Assembly: GCA_036677805.1 (NCBI GenBank)
Contig: JAVBVS010000015.1
Span: 1 to 64,000, forward strand
Length of the DNA: 64,000 nucleotides
Source of the DNA: SIG78 sp036677805
GTDB taxonomy: Bacteria > Verrucomicrobiota > Lentisphaeria > Victivallales > Victivallaceae
Direction of reading: 5' to 3'
Part shown: one piece after another, positions 34,233 through 44,224 of the stretch
Numbering within the stretch: position 1 is the first letter of the stretch
Layout: each line of letters begins with the position of its first letter
Position numbers and translations under genes: made by a program
Notes under the pieces: generated by a model
The model's input: only the letters and a program-made list of their open reading frames with translations
Databases searched by the model: none
What the model was told of the DNA's origin: nothing

Positions 34233-35117
34233 TTATTTTCCATCGCCTTCGACGCCGTTTTCTTCGGCGGCGTCACGGCAGTTTTCCCGATAGGCGCGGG
34301 GCGTCACCCCATAGCGCTGTTTGAACCGGCGGTAAAAATAGCTCAGGTAACGGAACCCGGAGCGGTCGGCGATTTCGTCGATCGACAGCCGGCTTTTGCG
34401 CAACAGCAAGGCGGCATGCTCCAGTTGATACCCGACAACCAACGCCACGAAATCGGTGTCGGCGTAACGGCGCGCAAGGCGCGAAACATAGCCCGGTGAA
34501 ATGCCGAACAGCCGGGCAATCCGGGCGCGGCTGATATTTTCCTCGCGATGACTGCGCAGATATGTGTTGATCTCGTCCCAGACCCGCGGCGGCAACGCCG
34601 CCGGCAGCGCCGTCGCGACCGCAAGTTTCTGCACAGTCAGGACGAACAACTCGTCAAGCAGTCGCCGCGCCGATTGCGTTTCCCCTTCGCGGTAGAGCAG
34701 ATCGATGCTCCGGATCAGCTGGAATCCACCCGGCGAAAGCGGCAGCGAACTGTGATAAAACAAATCCCGATCGGTCGGCGGTTCGTGAACCCCGTCATAA
34801 TCGACCAGAACCAGCCGGATATAGCCCGGAAAATAACAGAAGCTCAGTGCCCGGCACGGGCCGCTGAACTTCCGCATCTGATAACCGGTCCAGGCACAAT
34901 AATATATTGCCGGAGCCGACAGCAGTTCCGTGTGAAAATGCCCGGCGTCGAAACAATTGAAGGCGCATTCTCCGCTTAAAAGCAGGTTCAGTCGGGGCAT
35001 CGAGTGAATCCATTCGCTTTCCGGAGCTTCGTACGAAAAGAGCAGGTTGGGTATCTTTTCGATTTGAATTCCCCGACACTCCTCCAGAATCAGCAGCCGC
35101 TTTTCATCCGGTGTCAT
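34233..35117 (-). CDS. AraC-family transcriptional regulator
   Basis: 294 residues from the chosen start. The C-terminal 100 residues are a typical double helix-turn-helix (ISRARIARLFGISPGYVSRL; SIDEIADRSGFRYLSYFYRR; FKQRYGVTPRAYRENC). The N-terminal part is a cupin-like effector domain with several Cys and Tyr. GGAG 8 nt before the ATG at 35117 sets the start. A frame to 35183 lacks such a site. Divergent from the second pseudopilin module, with 153 bp between them containing that module's promoter, so it most likely regulates it in response to a sugar. Confidence 0.88.
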   Translation of the reverse strand: MTPDEKRLLILEECRGIQIEKIPNLLFSYEAPESEWIHSMPRLNLLLSGECAFNCFDAGHFHTELLSAPAIYYCAWTGYQMRKFSGPCRALSFCYFPGYIRLVLVDYDGVHEPPTDRDLFYHSSLPLSPGGFQLIRSIDLLYREGETQSARRLLDELFVLTVQKLAVATALPAALPPRVWDEINTYLRSHREENISRARIARLFGISPGYVSRLARRYADTDFVALVVGYQLEHAALLLRKSRLSIDEIADRSGFRYLSYFYRRFKQRYGVTPRAYRENCRDAAEENGVEGDGK

Positions 35118-35191
35118 CCCATCCGCTCCATATTTTTTCTCTATAATCGGCGTTAGTGTACAATAGTATAAAAATTGGCACATTTCAACCC

Positions 35192-35220
35192 TTGCGGAAA
35201 TTATTTTTTCATAGTATAAT
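35192..35220 (+). promoter_or_regulatory. Promoter of the second pseudopilin module
   Basis: TTGCGG (35192-35197), 17 bp, TATAAT (35215-35220), about 50 bp before the pseudopilin start. The -10 box is perfect and the -35 box imperfect, which is a pattern that suits activation by the divergently encoded AraC protein. Confidence 0.72.
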
Positions 35221-35270
35221 TAAAGCGACATCAAAAAATCTCATCAACTCCATTTGGGAAAGGATGCATC

Positions 35271-35912
35271 ATGAGAAAACGTTTCACCCTTATTGAACTC
35301 CTGGTAGTAATTGCGATCATCGCGATTCTGGCGGCAATGCTGCTGCCGGCGTTGTCGGCGGCGCGGGCGCGGGCCAAAAGCACCAAATGCGTCAACAACC
35401 TCAAGTCGGTCGCTCTCGGCATCGAACTCTACCGGCAGGATTTCCAGGACCGGGTGCCGGTCGTATCCGGAAATGTGATCTGGACCAACGGCAGCAGTCA
35501 GAACCTGCAATGGAGCGGCATTCTCGGCTATTACGAATATCTTCCCTTCCCCTCCGGCATCCGGCAGTCAATGATCGGCAGCGGTTACAATGACGTGCAG
35601 GCTTTCCGCGATCCCGAGATTGAATTCCGGAACCAGTGGACCGACTATGGGCTGAATTACAAACTCACCGGCGTTGTCGCCGGCAATCTGGCCAATCCGG
35701 CCAATACCGTACTGTGCATCGACAGTGCGCAGAACGCCACCACTTCGGTTGTCTCCATCAACAACGACGCCGGTTACAAAGGCACCGATCCCAATTACTA
35801 TTTCCGGGTGGATTGGAAGCGTCACGGTTCGGCGGCCAATCTTTCCTACGCCGACGGCCATGTCGACAACACCACGTTCGCCAACTGGGATAATCTGATC
35901 TGGGCGCCGTAA
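35271..35912 (+). CDS. Type II secretion pseudopilin, second module
   Basis: 213 residues. The N-terminus RKRFTLIELLVVIAIIAIL, with Glu at +5 of the mature chain, then LLPALSAARARAK, is almost the same as in the first module, while the globular part differs. The H-x9-DG signature is intact (HGSAANLSYADG). This is an exported, prepilin-peptidase-processed major pseudopilin-like subunit. A good Shine-Dalgarno (GGGAAAGGA) and a TATAAT promoter precede it. It is followed after 55 bp by another giant secreted protein. The machine for assembly is not in the window. Confidence 0.87.
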   Translation: MRKRFTLIELLVVIAIIAILAAMLLPALSAARARAKSTKCVNNLKSVALGIELYRQDFQDRVPVVSGNVIWTNGSSQNLQWSGILGYYEYLPFPSGIRQSMIGSGYNDVQAFRDPEIEFRNQWTDYGLNYKLTGVVAGNLANPANTVLCIDSAQNATTSVVSINNDAGYKGTDPNYYFRVDWKRHGSAANLSYADGHVDNTTFANWDNLIWAP

Positions 35913-35967
35913 TCCGGATCGATTTTCCGCCGATCACTTTAAAACCAAAAACAAGATGACAGGATTT

Positions 35968-38900
35968 ATGAAAAAAATGCGCTACTGGTTATGGCTCGCG
36001 GCAATCACGGCAATGACCTTCGTCTCCGGAGCCGAGCTCACCATGAACGGCGATTTCGCCAAACTCGACGCTCAGGGCTTCCCGGAACGCTGGGTCAAGA
36101 TTGCCGCCGGCGGGGCCCGGGCGACGAACGTCGCCGGACCCGACGGCCAGGAAGTTCCCGTGCTGTTTTTCGACCTTGATGGCGGCCCCATCACCCGGAT
36201 CGAACAAAATCACACGCTGGTGCCGGGACGCGAATACAAGGTTTCCTTTGAAGCCAAAAGCGAAAATCTGAGCAGCGCCGGAGTTTATCTGACCACCACG
36301 CGCTGGTCCGGCGGCGGCTCCCAGGCACTCAAAGGCACGACGCCGTGGAAGCATTATGAATTTACCGTCAAGTTTCCCGGCGCCGACAACCTCTACCGTC
36401 TGATTCTTTACGCTCCCAAGGGGGCGACCGGCAAAGTCTGGTTTCGCCGGATTCAGGTCACCGAAATCATTGCGGCGACCGACAGCCCCGAACCGCTGCT
36501 TGGCGTCGCCCGGATCAAAACCGCTCCCGTGATTGATGGCAAACTCGATGATCCCGCCTGGCGCGAGGCCATCGCCGCCACCCCCTTCGTCCGGCTCGGC
36601 GAGTATCAGTATTCGCAATTCGCCGCCGATCAGACCGAATTCATGCTGATGACCGACGGCGATTTTCTCTACGCCGGATTCCGCTGCTTTCAGCAATGCC
36701 TCGACCCGGTAAGGAATAAGCTGGACGCATTCAAAAACACCCAGCGCACCGCCGACGGCGATCTGTTCAAAGACGATTGCGTAATTCTGTTGCTTCAGCC
36801 GGATGCGGCCGACGGCGCGGCGCCGGTTTACGAATTTACCGTCAATGCTTCCGGAACCCTGGCCGATGCGGTTTGCCGCGGGCCGGAACTGTGGATCGGC
36901 CGCGACCTCGGCTTCAACAGCAAAGCCCGGACGGCCGGATATGTCGGCGACGGCTTTTACAGCGTGGAAATCGCCATTCCGCTCCAGGCAGCGGGTCTGG
37001 CGTTCAACACCGGGAAACCCTTCCGGGTGTTGGCCGGCAGGCTTAACCAGGATGCTCGTGAACGTACGGTCTATTTTCCCGCGGCCAAGGGATTTCATAT
37101 CCGGGAAGCCATGGGACGGGCCGAATGGCTTGCCGACACCTGCGGATTCGAACGATTCCAGACCGGATTGACCGGCAGCGGCGACCGGCAATTGAGCGTC
37201 ACCGCCCGGCAGCCGGCCGAACTCACCATCCAGAGCCGCGGCGAGGATGAAAAAACCGGTCGCCTGACCCGCGAATTGACCGTCGGCAACAATACGCTTT
37301 CCTACAGTTTGCCGGGACAGGAGTACAATACGGTCCACTATGCCTTCCGCCGGGATGGACGCACCGCCTGGCAAACTCCGGCTTACACCGTCGGCAACGC
37401 GGTCAGCCGGACGCAAATCACCGTCGGCAGTCACACCACCGTATTCAGCGCCGAAAAGGGACTTTACCCCGAAAAAATTGCCGGGACGCCGTTTCAGCTC
37501 CGGCGCGAAGGCACGGCGGCGAGCTTTGAATTCGCCCGCGTTCCGGAATGTCTGGCGGTGGATCAGACCCTGTTCTGGCCGGAAAATAATCGGGAATGGT
37601 ATATCGCCGAAAATTCCATCCAGCCGCTCCATATCGTCGCCAGCACACCGGAAGCCAAACTTGCCGGACAGCCCTATGCCTTCCATCTGGTGCTGCCCCG
37701 GGAATTGAAACTCCTCTCCGCCACCGCGACTCAGGCCTCGCCCTACCGTCCGGCCTTCACCGCGCCGGAAACATTGACCGTCGCCGGAGAACCCTACGAT
37801 CACTACACCATCAAACTCCCGATCCCGCAACCCTGCAAAGCCGCGCCGGATGCGGCCGATCTGCTCACCCTGCTGATCGAAACGCCGGCGTCCGGCCGGG
37901 AATTCCCCCGGCAGCCGGTCAATGCCTATTACTTTGCGGAATGGGACAATGGCCGGATTCTGGAAACGCCGGAGGTGCTGACGGTCCGCTTCTGCCCGCC
38001 GCTCGCCGGCAAAAGTCCCAAACTGTTCCGGGCGGAAATGTGGGGCGGCAGAATGGTCAATCTGGCCGACACCGAAACCAATCTGGCCTTCCTGAATCGC
38101 AGCGTGAAAGGTTCCGGGTTCAATCAGATTCAGAATTTCCGGGTGCCGGAAATGAAACGCATGGGCGTCATGAGCCTGAAGCGCCTCCTGTCCGGCAAAG
38201 CCAAAACTCTGATCGAACAGCATCCGGAGATGCGCAAGATCGATGTGCAGGGCAACGCGGTCGATTTCAATCAGTATAATTTCGCCTGTACCGATGCGAT
38301 GCTGAATCAGGCGGAACTTCAAGCCGCAATGGCCGAGGTGCTGGCCCGGGGATTCGCCGAATACGATGTCATCAACTACGATTATGAATCGCCGGCGCGC
38401 GATGGCGTGTTGAGTTGTTACTGCCCGCGCTGCCGGGCGGCCTTTGCCCGCTTCGCCAAACTCGACCACACGCCGGAAATCGCCGAAATCGGAACGCAAT
38501 ACAGTAATCAATGGATCGACTTCATGACCACGCGGCTGGCCGAAAGCTGCTCTTTGTTTCGGGCCATGGCGAATAAAATCGGCAAAGAATTCACCTTTTA
38601 CAGCGGCTATCAGTCGGAAAAAACCCTCTATTATTACACCGTCGACTGGCGCAAACTCGCCGGACGCGTCGACTTCGGCAGCGCCGGTTACTGGACTCCG
38701 GCGGCGACGATTGCGGAAACGGTCAAAGCCTTGAATGGCACTCCGCTCTGGTGCGGAGTGATCACCGAGCCATGGCACGAGTATTCGCGGCAGAAAAGTC
38801 TCCAGATTCCGTTGTCGGAACTTTTCGTCGGCCTGGTTGCGGGCGGCAAGGGCTTTCTCTGCTACAACCTGCCGGGCGTGGACGGACGCAGCTTCCACAG

Positions 38901-39201
38901 TTTTTCGCAGTTCTGCGCGTTCCTGAGCGACCATGAAGCGGTGCTCTATCATGGCAACCGCTCGCAGGATGGCGTCAAGCTCGCCGGCATTCCGAATGAC
39001 GCCTGGACCGTGTTCTCCGCAGCGGAAGGCTCGGAAAAAATTCTGGCCGCCTATAACAATTCCGCCCGGCCAGCCGCAATCAAAATCGAATGGCCCGGAA
39101 TCGGGAACGGCACCGAATACTTTACCGGCAAGACCTTCTCCGATCCGGCATTCGAATTTGAACTGCCGCCTTACTCCGCCGCCGCCTTTCTCAGTCACTG
39201 A
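35968..39201 (+). CDS. Giant secreted CBM9-like plus glycosidase-like barrel protein
   Basis: 1077 residues from the chosen start (AGGA upstream), with a signal peptide ending near FVSGAE. Residues 20-165 look like a carbohydrate-binding beta-sandwich. A CBM9/DOMON-like domain follows at about 175-390 (TAPVIDGKLDDPAWREAIAA). The C-terminal half holds a TIM-barrel-like domain with YDVINYDYESPARDG near residue 805 and the cysteine knuckle LSCYCPRCRAAFARF just after. Asp/Glu in that YDYES segment are candidates for catalysis. A glycan-active extracellular or periplasmic enzyme is likely. The family is not assignable by eye. Second gene after a pseudopilin, mirroring the first module. Confidence 0.7.
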   Translation: MKKMRYWLWLAAITAMTFVSGAELTMNGDFAKLDAQGFPERWVKIAAGGARATNVAGPDGQEVPVLFFDLDGGPITRIEQNHTLVPGREYKVSFEAKSENLSSAGVYLTTTRWSGGGSQALKGTTPWKHYEFTVKFPGADNLYRLILYAPKGATGKVWFRRIQVTEIIAATDSPEPLLGVARIKTAPVIDGKLDDPAWREAIAATPFVRLGEYQYSQFAADQTEFMLMTDGDFLYAGFRCFQQCLDPVRNKLDAFKNTQRTADGDLFKDDCVILLLQPDAADGAAPVYEFTVNASGTLADAVCRGPELWIGRDLGFNSKARTAGYVGDGFYSVEIAIPLQAAGLAFNTGKPFRVLAGRLNQDARERTVYFPAAKGFHIREAMGRAEWLADTCGFERFQTGLTGSGDRQLSVTARQPAELTIQSRGEDEKTGRLTRELTVGNNTLSYSLPGQEYNTVHYAFRRDGRTAWQTPAYTVGNAVSRTQITVGSHTTVFSAEKGLYPEKIAGTPFQLRREGTAASFEFARVPECLAVDQTLFWPENNREWYIAENSIQPLHIVASTPEAKLAGQPYAFHLVLPRELKLLSATATQASPYRPAFTAPETLTVAGEPYDHYTIKLPIPQPCKAAPDAADLLTLLIETPASGREFPRQPVNAYYFAEWDNGRILETPEVLTVRFCPPLAGKSPKLFRAEMWGGRMVNLADTETNLAFLNRSVKGSGFNQIQNFRVPEMKRMGVMSLKRLLSGKAKTLIEQHPEMRKIDVQGNAVDFNQYNFACTDAMLNQAELQAAMAEVLARGFAEYDVINYDYESPARDGVLSCYCPRCRAAFARFAKLDHTPEIAEIGTQYSNQWIDFMTTRLAESCSLFRAMANKIGKEFTFYSGYQSEKTLYYYTVDWRKLAGRVDFGSAGYWTPAATIAETVKALNGTPLWCGVITEPWHEYSRQKSLQIPLSELFVGLVAGGKGFLCYNLPGVDGRSFHSFSQFCAFLSDHEAVLYHGNRSQDGVKLAGIPNDAWTVFSAAEGSEKILAAYNNSARPAAIKIEWPGIGNGTEYFTGKTFSDPAFEFELPPYSAAAFLSH

Positions 39202-39226
39202 TATCAATAATCAATCGGAAAATTTC

Positions 39227-40363
39227 ATGCACATCGACATTCAGACGCTTCAAACGCCGGGTTTCGCCAACCGGCCCATGTTTCACCCCAAAGCCGGGCG
39301 CGCCCCCGACGGCACATTGCTGATGGCGCTCCAGACCATCGGCGGCGGAGATTACTACGGCCCGGTGGAGTACAGCCGTTCCGCCGATGAAGGCCGCAGC
39401 TGGAGTCCGCCGCAGGCCGCGCCGCCGCTCGGCTGGCAGCCGGTGCCGGGCTTTCCCGGCGTCATCGAAGGCGTCTGCGACACCGTGGTCGACTGCGACC
39501 CGGCCTCCGGCAACATGGTGTTCCTGGGCCACAACGTGTTTTACCGCGACAACCGCTTTCTCGACACGCTCGGCAGCTGGGACCGCGCGGACCGCAACGA
39601 CCGGCTGAAACGGCGCGGCGCTTATGCGGTGCTGCGGCCCGACGGTTCGTGGAGCGACCGTTATTACTTCGATCCGGCGGAATTCGGCAGCAACGTGAGT
39701 TTCTGCTGCGGCTGCGGCCAGCGCGTGGTCCGCGACAACGGCGAATGGCTGGTCGCATTCTCGTCAATGCGCTCGCCCGAAAATCAGGCCAGTTTCGTGA
39801 CCGTTTACCGCGCCCGGCTTGAAGGCGACCGCTTTACGCTGCTGGAGCACGGCAATCTGCTGGAACATCCGGTGGCGCGCGGTCTGCTGGAACCATCATT
39901 GATCGCCTTCGGCGACCGGATTCTGCTCACCTTGCGAGCCGAGGACGGCTGCGGCTACTGGAGCGAAAGTACGGACGGTCTGAATTTTGTACCGATTCAG
40001 CCGTGGCGTTTCGATGACGGCGCATCACTCGTTACCAGCACCACCCAGCAGCATTTTCTGGCCTTCGGCGACCGGCTCTTCCTGAGCTATGTGCGCAATG
40101 CCGGATACAATGCCCGGGTTCCCCGATTCCGCGCTCCGCTTTTCATGGCGGAAGTCAATCCGGAAAGCATGAAGATCATTGCGGCAAGCGAACGAATCGT
40201 GTTTCCGGTCGACGGCGATTTGCAGCATCCCGAAACCGTGGCCTTGAGCGGCAACTTCATGCCGGTCAAACTCAACGATCGGCAATGGCTGATTCTCGAC
40301 GGCCAGTGCGTCGTCGTCAAGCCCTTCCGCAGTATGGTCAAAATCGCCCGGCTGACGCTTTGA
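39227..40363 (+). CDS. Asp-box sialidase-like protein
   Basis: 378 residues, a predicted six-bladed propeller of the sialidase superfamily. An Asp box is visible at SADEGRSW near residue 50, and a FRMP-like Arg element may be represented by ANRPMFHPKAGRAPDG near the start. The start at 39227 gives MHIDIQTLQTP and no signal peptide, so it should be cytoplasmic, unlike the two giant proteins before it. It lies 25 bp after the second giant gene and is the last gene of that module. The true activity could be on sialic acid, another uronic acid-like sugar, or none. Confidence 0.72.
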   Translation: MHIDIQTLQTPGFANRPMFHPKAGRAPDGTLLMALQTIGGGDYYGPVEYSRSADEGRSWSPPQAAPPLGWQPVPGFPGVIEGVCDTVVDCDPASGNMVFLGHNVFYRDNRFLDTLGSWDRADRNDRLKRRGAYAVLRPDGSWSDRYYFDPAEFGSNVSFCCGCGQRVVRDNGEWLVAFSSMRSPENQASFVTVYRARLEGDRFTLLEHGNLLEHPVARGLLEPSLIAFGDRILLTLRAEDGCGYWSESTDGLNFVPIQPWRFDDGASLVTSTTQQHFLAFGDRLFLSYVRNAGYNARVPRFRAPLFMAEVNPESMKIIAASERIVFPVDGDLQHPETVALSGNFMPVKLNDRQWLILDGQCVVVKPFRSMVKIARLTL

Positions 40364-40394
40364 CGGCGTCTTTCCGGAGTATGAACGACGCCGT
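40363..40394. terminator. Terminator-like dyad between convergent genes
   Basis: ACGGCGTC (40363-40370) pairs with GACGCCGT (40387-40394) over a 16-bp loop. It begins at the stop of the sialidase-like gene and ends just before the stop of the opposite gene. No T-run is seen. Confidence 0.45.
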
Positions 40395-40397
40395 CGG

Positions 40398-41228
40398 TCA
40401 CCGTACCACGATGGCGTCGTTTACGTTGCGTTCGCCGTTGTGGTCGAAGGTTTTGTTGTCACAGGGGTAGCTCACGATGCCCCCGCCCTTCAGCCACAGC
40501 GCCGCCGAACCGCCGCCGTCGAGATTGATCGCCACCGTGCATTGCAGTTTCTGAAAGATTTCCGCCAGATCATTGCAGGTCATCCCGTGCGCCGGCGCCA
40601 TGCGTCCGTCGACCACCAGAAAATAAACCGTATTGCCCGGCGCCATGCCGATGGCGGAACGCGGCTGCGGCGTAGTCAAGTACGACTCGTCGGCGAATTC
40701 CCGCTTCCTGCCCTCCAGCAGGAGCAGCGGCAGCGTCGGCAAAACTGCCGGAAAATCGGCCAGATTCTTCATTTCGGCCTGATAGGCCGACGCGATCACC
40801 ATTTGCCCGTTGCGGAAAAGAATCATCCCGGCGTCGGGCCGGTTGGCAATCGCAATCGGCTGGATTTCCCTGCCGTCATGCTTGAGCCCCATGGCCGGCC
40901 GCGGCGGCGTGCTGAATTCGAAAAATCCGGCATTGATCACCGCCAGCGCCCGCTCGCGTTGGCCGAAGACGCTTGGCGGAATCCGCTTTTCTCCGCACAG
41001 CGCCAACTCGAAGCGGAATTTGTTTCCGACGATCTTAAGCAGCGAAATCGACTGCGCGCCGCCGCAGAAATTGCGATAGGCGTAATAATAATAATCCATG
41101 CCCGAAGCCACCCGGACATGCGAGGATTCGTCCGCTTTCGGAAAGCCGGCTTCTTCCAGCGGCGATCTTTCCGCCCGCAGTCCCAGTCCCCATGCCGCCA
41201 GCAACCCGAACAACAATACTCGACGCAT
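40398..41228 (-). CDS. Exported phosphodiester glycosidase (NAGPA/DUF2233) family protein
   Basis: 276 residues with a signal peptide (MRRVLLFGLLAAWGLGLRAE). The NAGPA-domain landmarks are INAGFFEF, RSAIGMAPGNTVYFLVVDGR, MTCNDLAEIFQKLQC and INLDGGGSAALWLKGG. The NLDGGGS loop is the catalytic signature of the family, which cleaves GlcNAc-1-phosphodiester bonds and related glycosidic phosphodiesters. It acts in the periplasm or outside. GGGAG 5 nt before the ATG at 41228 decides the start. Last gene of the leftward Lgt operon. Confidence 0.85.
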   Translation of the reverse strand: MRRVLLFGLLAAWGLGLRAERSPLEEAGFPKADESSHVRVASGMDYYYYAYRNFCGGAQSISLLKIVGNKFRFELALCGEKRIPPSVFGQRERALAVINAGFFEFSTPPRPAMGLKHDGREIQPIAIANRPDAGMILFRNGQMVIASAYQAEMKNLADFPAVLPTLPLLLLEGRKREFADESYLTTPQPRSAIGMAPGNTVYFLVVDGRMAPAHGMTCNDLAEIFQKLQCTVAINLDGGGSAALWLKGGGIVSYPCDNKTFDHNGERNVNDAIVVR

Positions 41229-41252
41229 CAAAGCTCCCATTCTGAATCAAAC

Positions 41253-42184
<932 letters not shown>

Positions 42185-42188
<4 letters not shown>

Positions 42189-42955
42189 GCCGCAGGCGCT
42201 TTCCGGAGTGAAAAGTAAAGCGTGAACACCACCCCCAGCGGAATCAGGCCGAAGCCGATCACCTGCGCCGGCGTGAACCCCTCAAGCAGCCGGGTGTGGT
42301 CGCCGCGGAAGAATTCATCGAGGAAACGCAAGAGGCCATATGCCAGAACATAAACGCTCATGGTCACCCCGCGCCTGGTATGGCGCAGCAGGAACCAGAG
42401 CAGCAGTCCGAGCAGGATATTCAAGCCCGCCTCATAAAGCTGGACCGGATGCAGCGGCAAGGCTCCGTAGCGCCGGAAGGGTTCGCTGCCCGCCGGATAG
42501 ACCACCGCCCAGAAACAGCCTTCGGCCGGCTTGCCGAAGCAGCAGCCGTTCAGGAAACAGCCGATCCGTCCCAGCGCATGAGCGAACGCCAGCGCCGGAG
42601 TGAAGACGTCGCACACCCGCACCCAATCGGCCTTGATCCGGCGCGCGTAGCTGATGAGCACCAGCACCGCCAGAATGAAGCCGCCGTAAAAAACCAGTCC
42701 GCCCTGATCGATGCGCACCATCGAAAACATATGTGTGCGATAATAATGCCAGTTTTGAATCACATAAAAAATCCGCGCGCCGATCACGCCGGAAATCATG
42801 CAGAACATCACCATATTAACCGCCTGATCGGCGGTCAGATTGGCATAGCGGCGGTTGACCCGGACTAGCAGCATGGCGACCAAAAACCCCAGAGCGGCCA
42901 TCACCCCGTAAAAACGGACCGTGAACGACCCGATGCTGAAAAAAATCGGATGCAT
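42185..42955 (-). CDS. lgt: Prolipoprotein diacylglyceryl transferase
   Basis: 256 residues with about seven membrane helices. Lgt moves diacylglycerol from phosphatidylglycerol to the lipobox Cys of prolipoproteins. The Lgt signature HALGRIGCFLNGCCFGKP is present near residues 130-147, and RFYGVMAALGFLVAM is the typical start. ATG at 42955 is chosen. A TTG at 42967, overlapping the stop of the preceding gene, is an alternative. Middle of a leftward operon with rluD. Confidence 0.93.
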
Positions 42956-42963
42956 GGATGCAG

Positions 42964-43650
42964 TCAATCCTTTGGTTGCAGAAGCTTGTCCAATCCGCCG
43001 ACGGTCAGCCGGGACGCTTCAAAATAAATATTCACGCACTGGGCGAATTCCTCCGGCGTGATCGCCAGACCGAAACGCGCCAGCTGAACCGCTTTTTCTT
43101 CCTCGTATTCCATGATGCTTTTCTGCAGCCCGATGGTGTCGAGCCGCAGCAGCGTCCGGTCGCTCAGGACGGAATCCGTTGCGGCCGCGGCCAGCAGCGC
43201 GCGAAAACATTCGTACAGCGCTTCCGGCGAAGCCGTCATCGGACACTGTTCGTAGCGCACTCCCGCGGCGGCGAGCGTCCGGCGCTGAAAGGCGGCGGCC
43301 TCGACGTTGCCGACGAGAAAAACATCGCCCTCGGCGGTGGCGGCGCGCAACTCCACCACCTTGTCGCAGCGCAGACCGGCCAGCCGCATCGCCAGTCGCC
43401 GCCAGCGGGTGAATCCCGCTTGGTAGGCGATCGCCATCACCGTGCCGGAGGCGTCGCACATGCAGCGATAGACGGTGTTGCGTCCCAGGGCATGGGTCAA
43501 TCCCGGCGTGGTGATGCAGACATCGCCCAGCAGCCGGAAGCCTTTGCCGCGCAGCAACCGCTCGAAATCGTCGTAAAAACCGGCGTCGAGCCGCGGATAA
43601 TCGCCAAGATGCGCCTCATCCATCCGTTCGGGAGTCGTAAACCGTTTCAT
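42964..43650 (-). CDS. Uncharacterised cytoplasmic protein upstream of lgt
   Basis: 228 residues. GGAGG 6 nt before the ATG at 43650 sets the start (MKRFTTPERMDE). No signal peptide and no membrane span. The middle part (LTHALGRNTVYRCMCDASGT; FLVGNVEAAAFQRRTLAAAG) looks like a mixed alpha/beta domain without a motif I know. It is the first gene of the operon with lgt, rluD and the NAGPA-like gene, overlapping or abutting lgt. Function unknown. Confidence 0.7.
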   Translation of the reverse strand: MKRFTTPERMDEAHLGDYPRLDAGFYDDFERLLRGKGFRLLGDVCITTPGLTHALGRNTVYRCMCDASGTVMAIAYQAGFTRWRRLAMRLAGLRCDKVVELRAATAEGDVFLVGNVEAAAFQRRTLAAAGVRYEQCPMTASPEALYECFRALLAAAATDSVLSDRTLLRLDTIGLQKSIMEYEEEKAVQLARFGLAITPEEFAQCVNIYFEASRLTVGGLDKLLQPKD

Positions 43651-43794
43651 CACGTCCTCCGCTTTCGCTTTCATAAAATATCACTCCCGGCGAAAAAAGT
43701 CAATCGCGCCTCGGAATCGGAAACAAAAAACCCGGAATTTTCTTCCCTCGTCCGCTGGATTTTCAGCAAAACCGCGCTAAATTAAGGAGTGCGC

Positions 43795-43868
43795 AACCCC
43801 ATGGTGTAATGGTAGCACAAATGATTTTGGTTCATTTAGTCGAGGTTCGAATCCTTGTGGGGTTGCCA
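43795..43868 (+). tRNA. trnQ(UUG): tRNA-Gln (UUG)
   Basis: 74 bases fold as a full cloverleaf. The acceptor strand AACCCCA pairs with TGGGGTT, with discriminator G and an encoded CCA. The D-arm is GTG-loop-CAC. The anticodon stem is AATGA/TCATT with loop TTTTGGT, giving anticodon TTG. The T-stem CGAGG/CCTTG carries loop TTCGAAT. A G discriminator is usual for tRNA-Gln. Confidence 0.95.
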
Positions 43869-44150
43869 ATCTTGCCGAAGCTCTGATCGCCGTCTCCGTA
43901 TTCCCGGTCCAACCGTCATATCATATCGCTTTTCCCTGTTACGGGCTTTTTGCAATCGCCATTCCCCGAAGCTATCCGGTGCAATTATACCGTGCTAATT
44001 TAAGAATCAAAACATTAATTAACAGCAACAACAGGTGAGATTCCAGGGGCAGTCAAAATCCTGCAAAGAATATATTGGATTGTGACCGGATGATCCCAAG
44101 GGACCGGAACTATTGGCTCGCTTGGAAAAAAGTTGAAGAAGTAGTTTTTT
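43869..44150 (+). other. Gene-free interval between tRNA-Gln and an intrinsic terminator; possible small RNA
   Basis: No reading frame with a ribosome site or family signature is visible on either strand over these 280 bp. The interval turns AT-rich around 43980-44080 and ends in a strong rightward terminator at 44151, which implies a transcript that begins after the tRNA or reads through from it. I recognise no known RNA family. Confidence 0.3.
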
Positions 44151-44176
44151 GCCGGGGAGAAGTCCCCGGCTTTTTT
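44151..44176 (+). terminator. Strong intrinsic terminator with no obvious gene
   Basis: The 8-bp stem GCCGGGGA/TCCCCGGC with a 4-base loop is followed by six T (44171-44176). The T-run is on the plus strand. The only plus-strand gene before it is tRNA-Gln, 280 bp upstream. Confidence 0.8.
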
Positions 44177-44224
44177 ATCAGCGGGGAAATGGGCTCCCAA
44201 AAGAGTTCGCGGAAGGCGCAAAAA

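Noticed and set aside
35989..39207. A 1072-codon open frame on the minus strand
   Set aside because: It mirrors the CBM9-like giant gene, which has a signal peptide and a ribosome site. Long antisense frames arise in this genome because GC-rich codons seldom give stops on the other strand.
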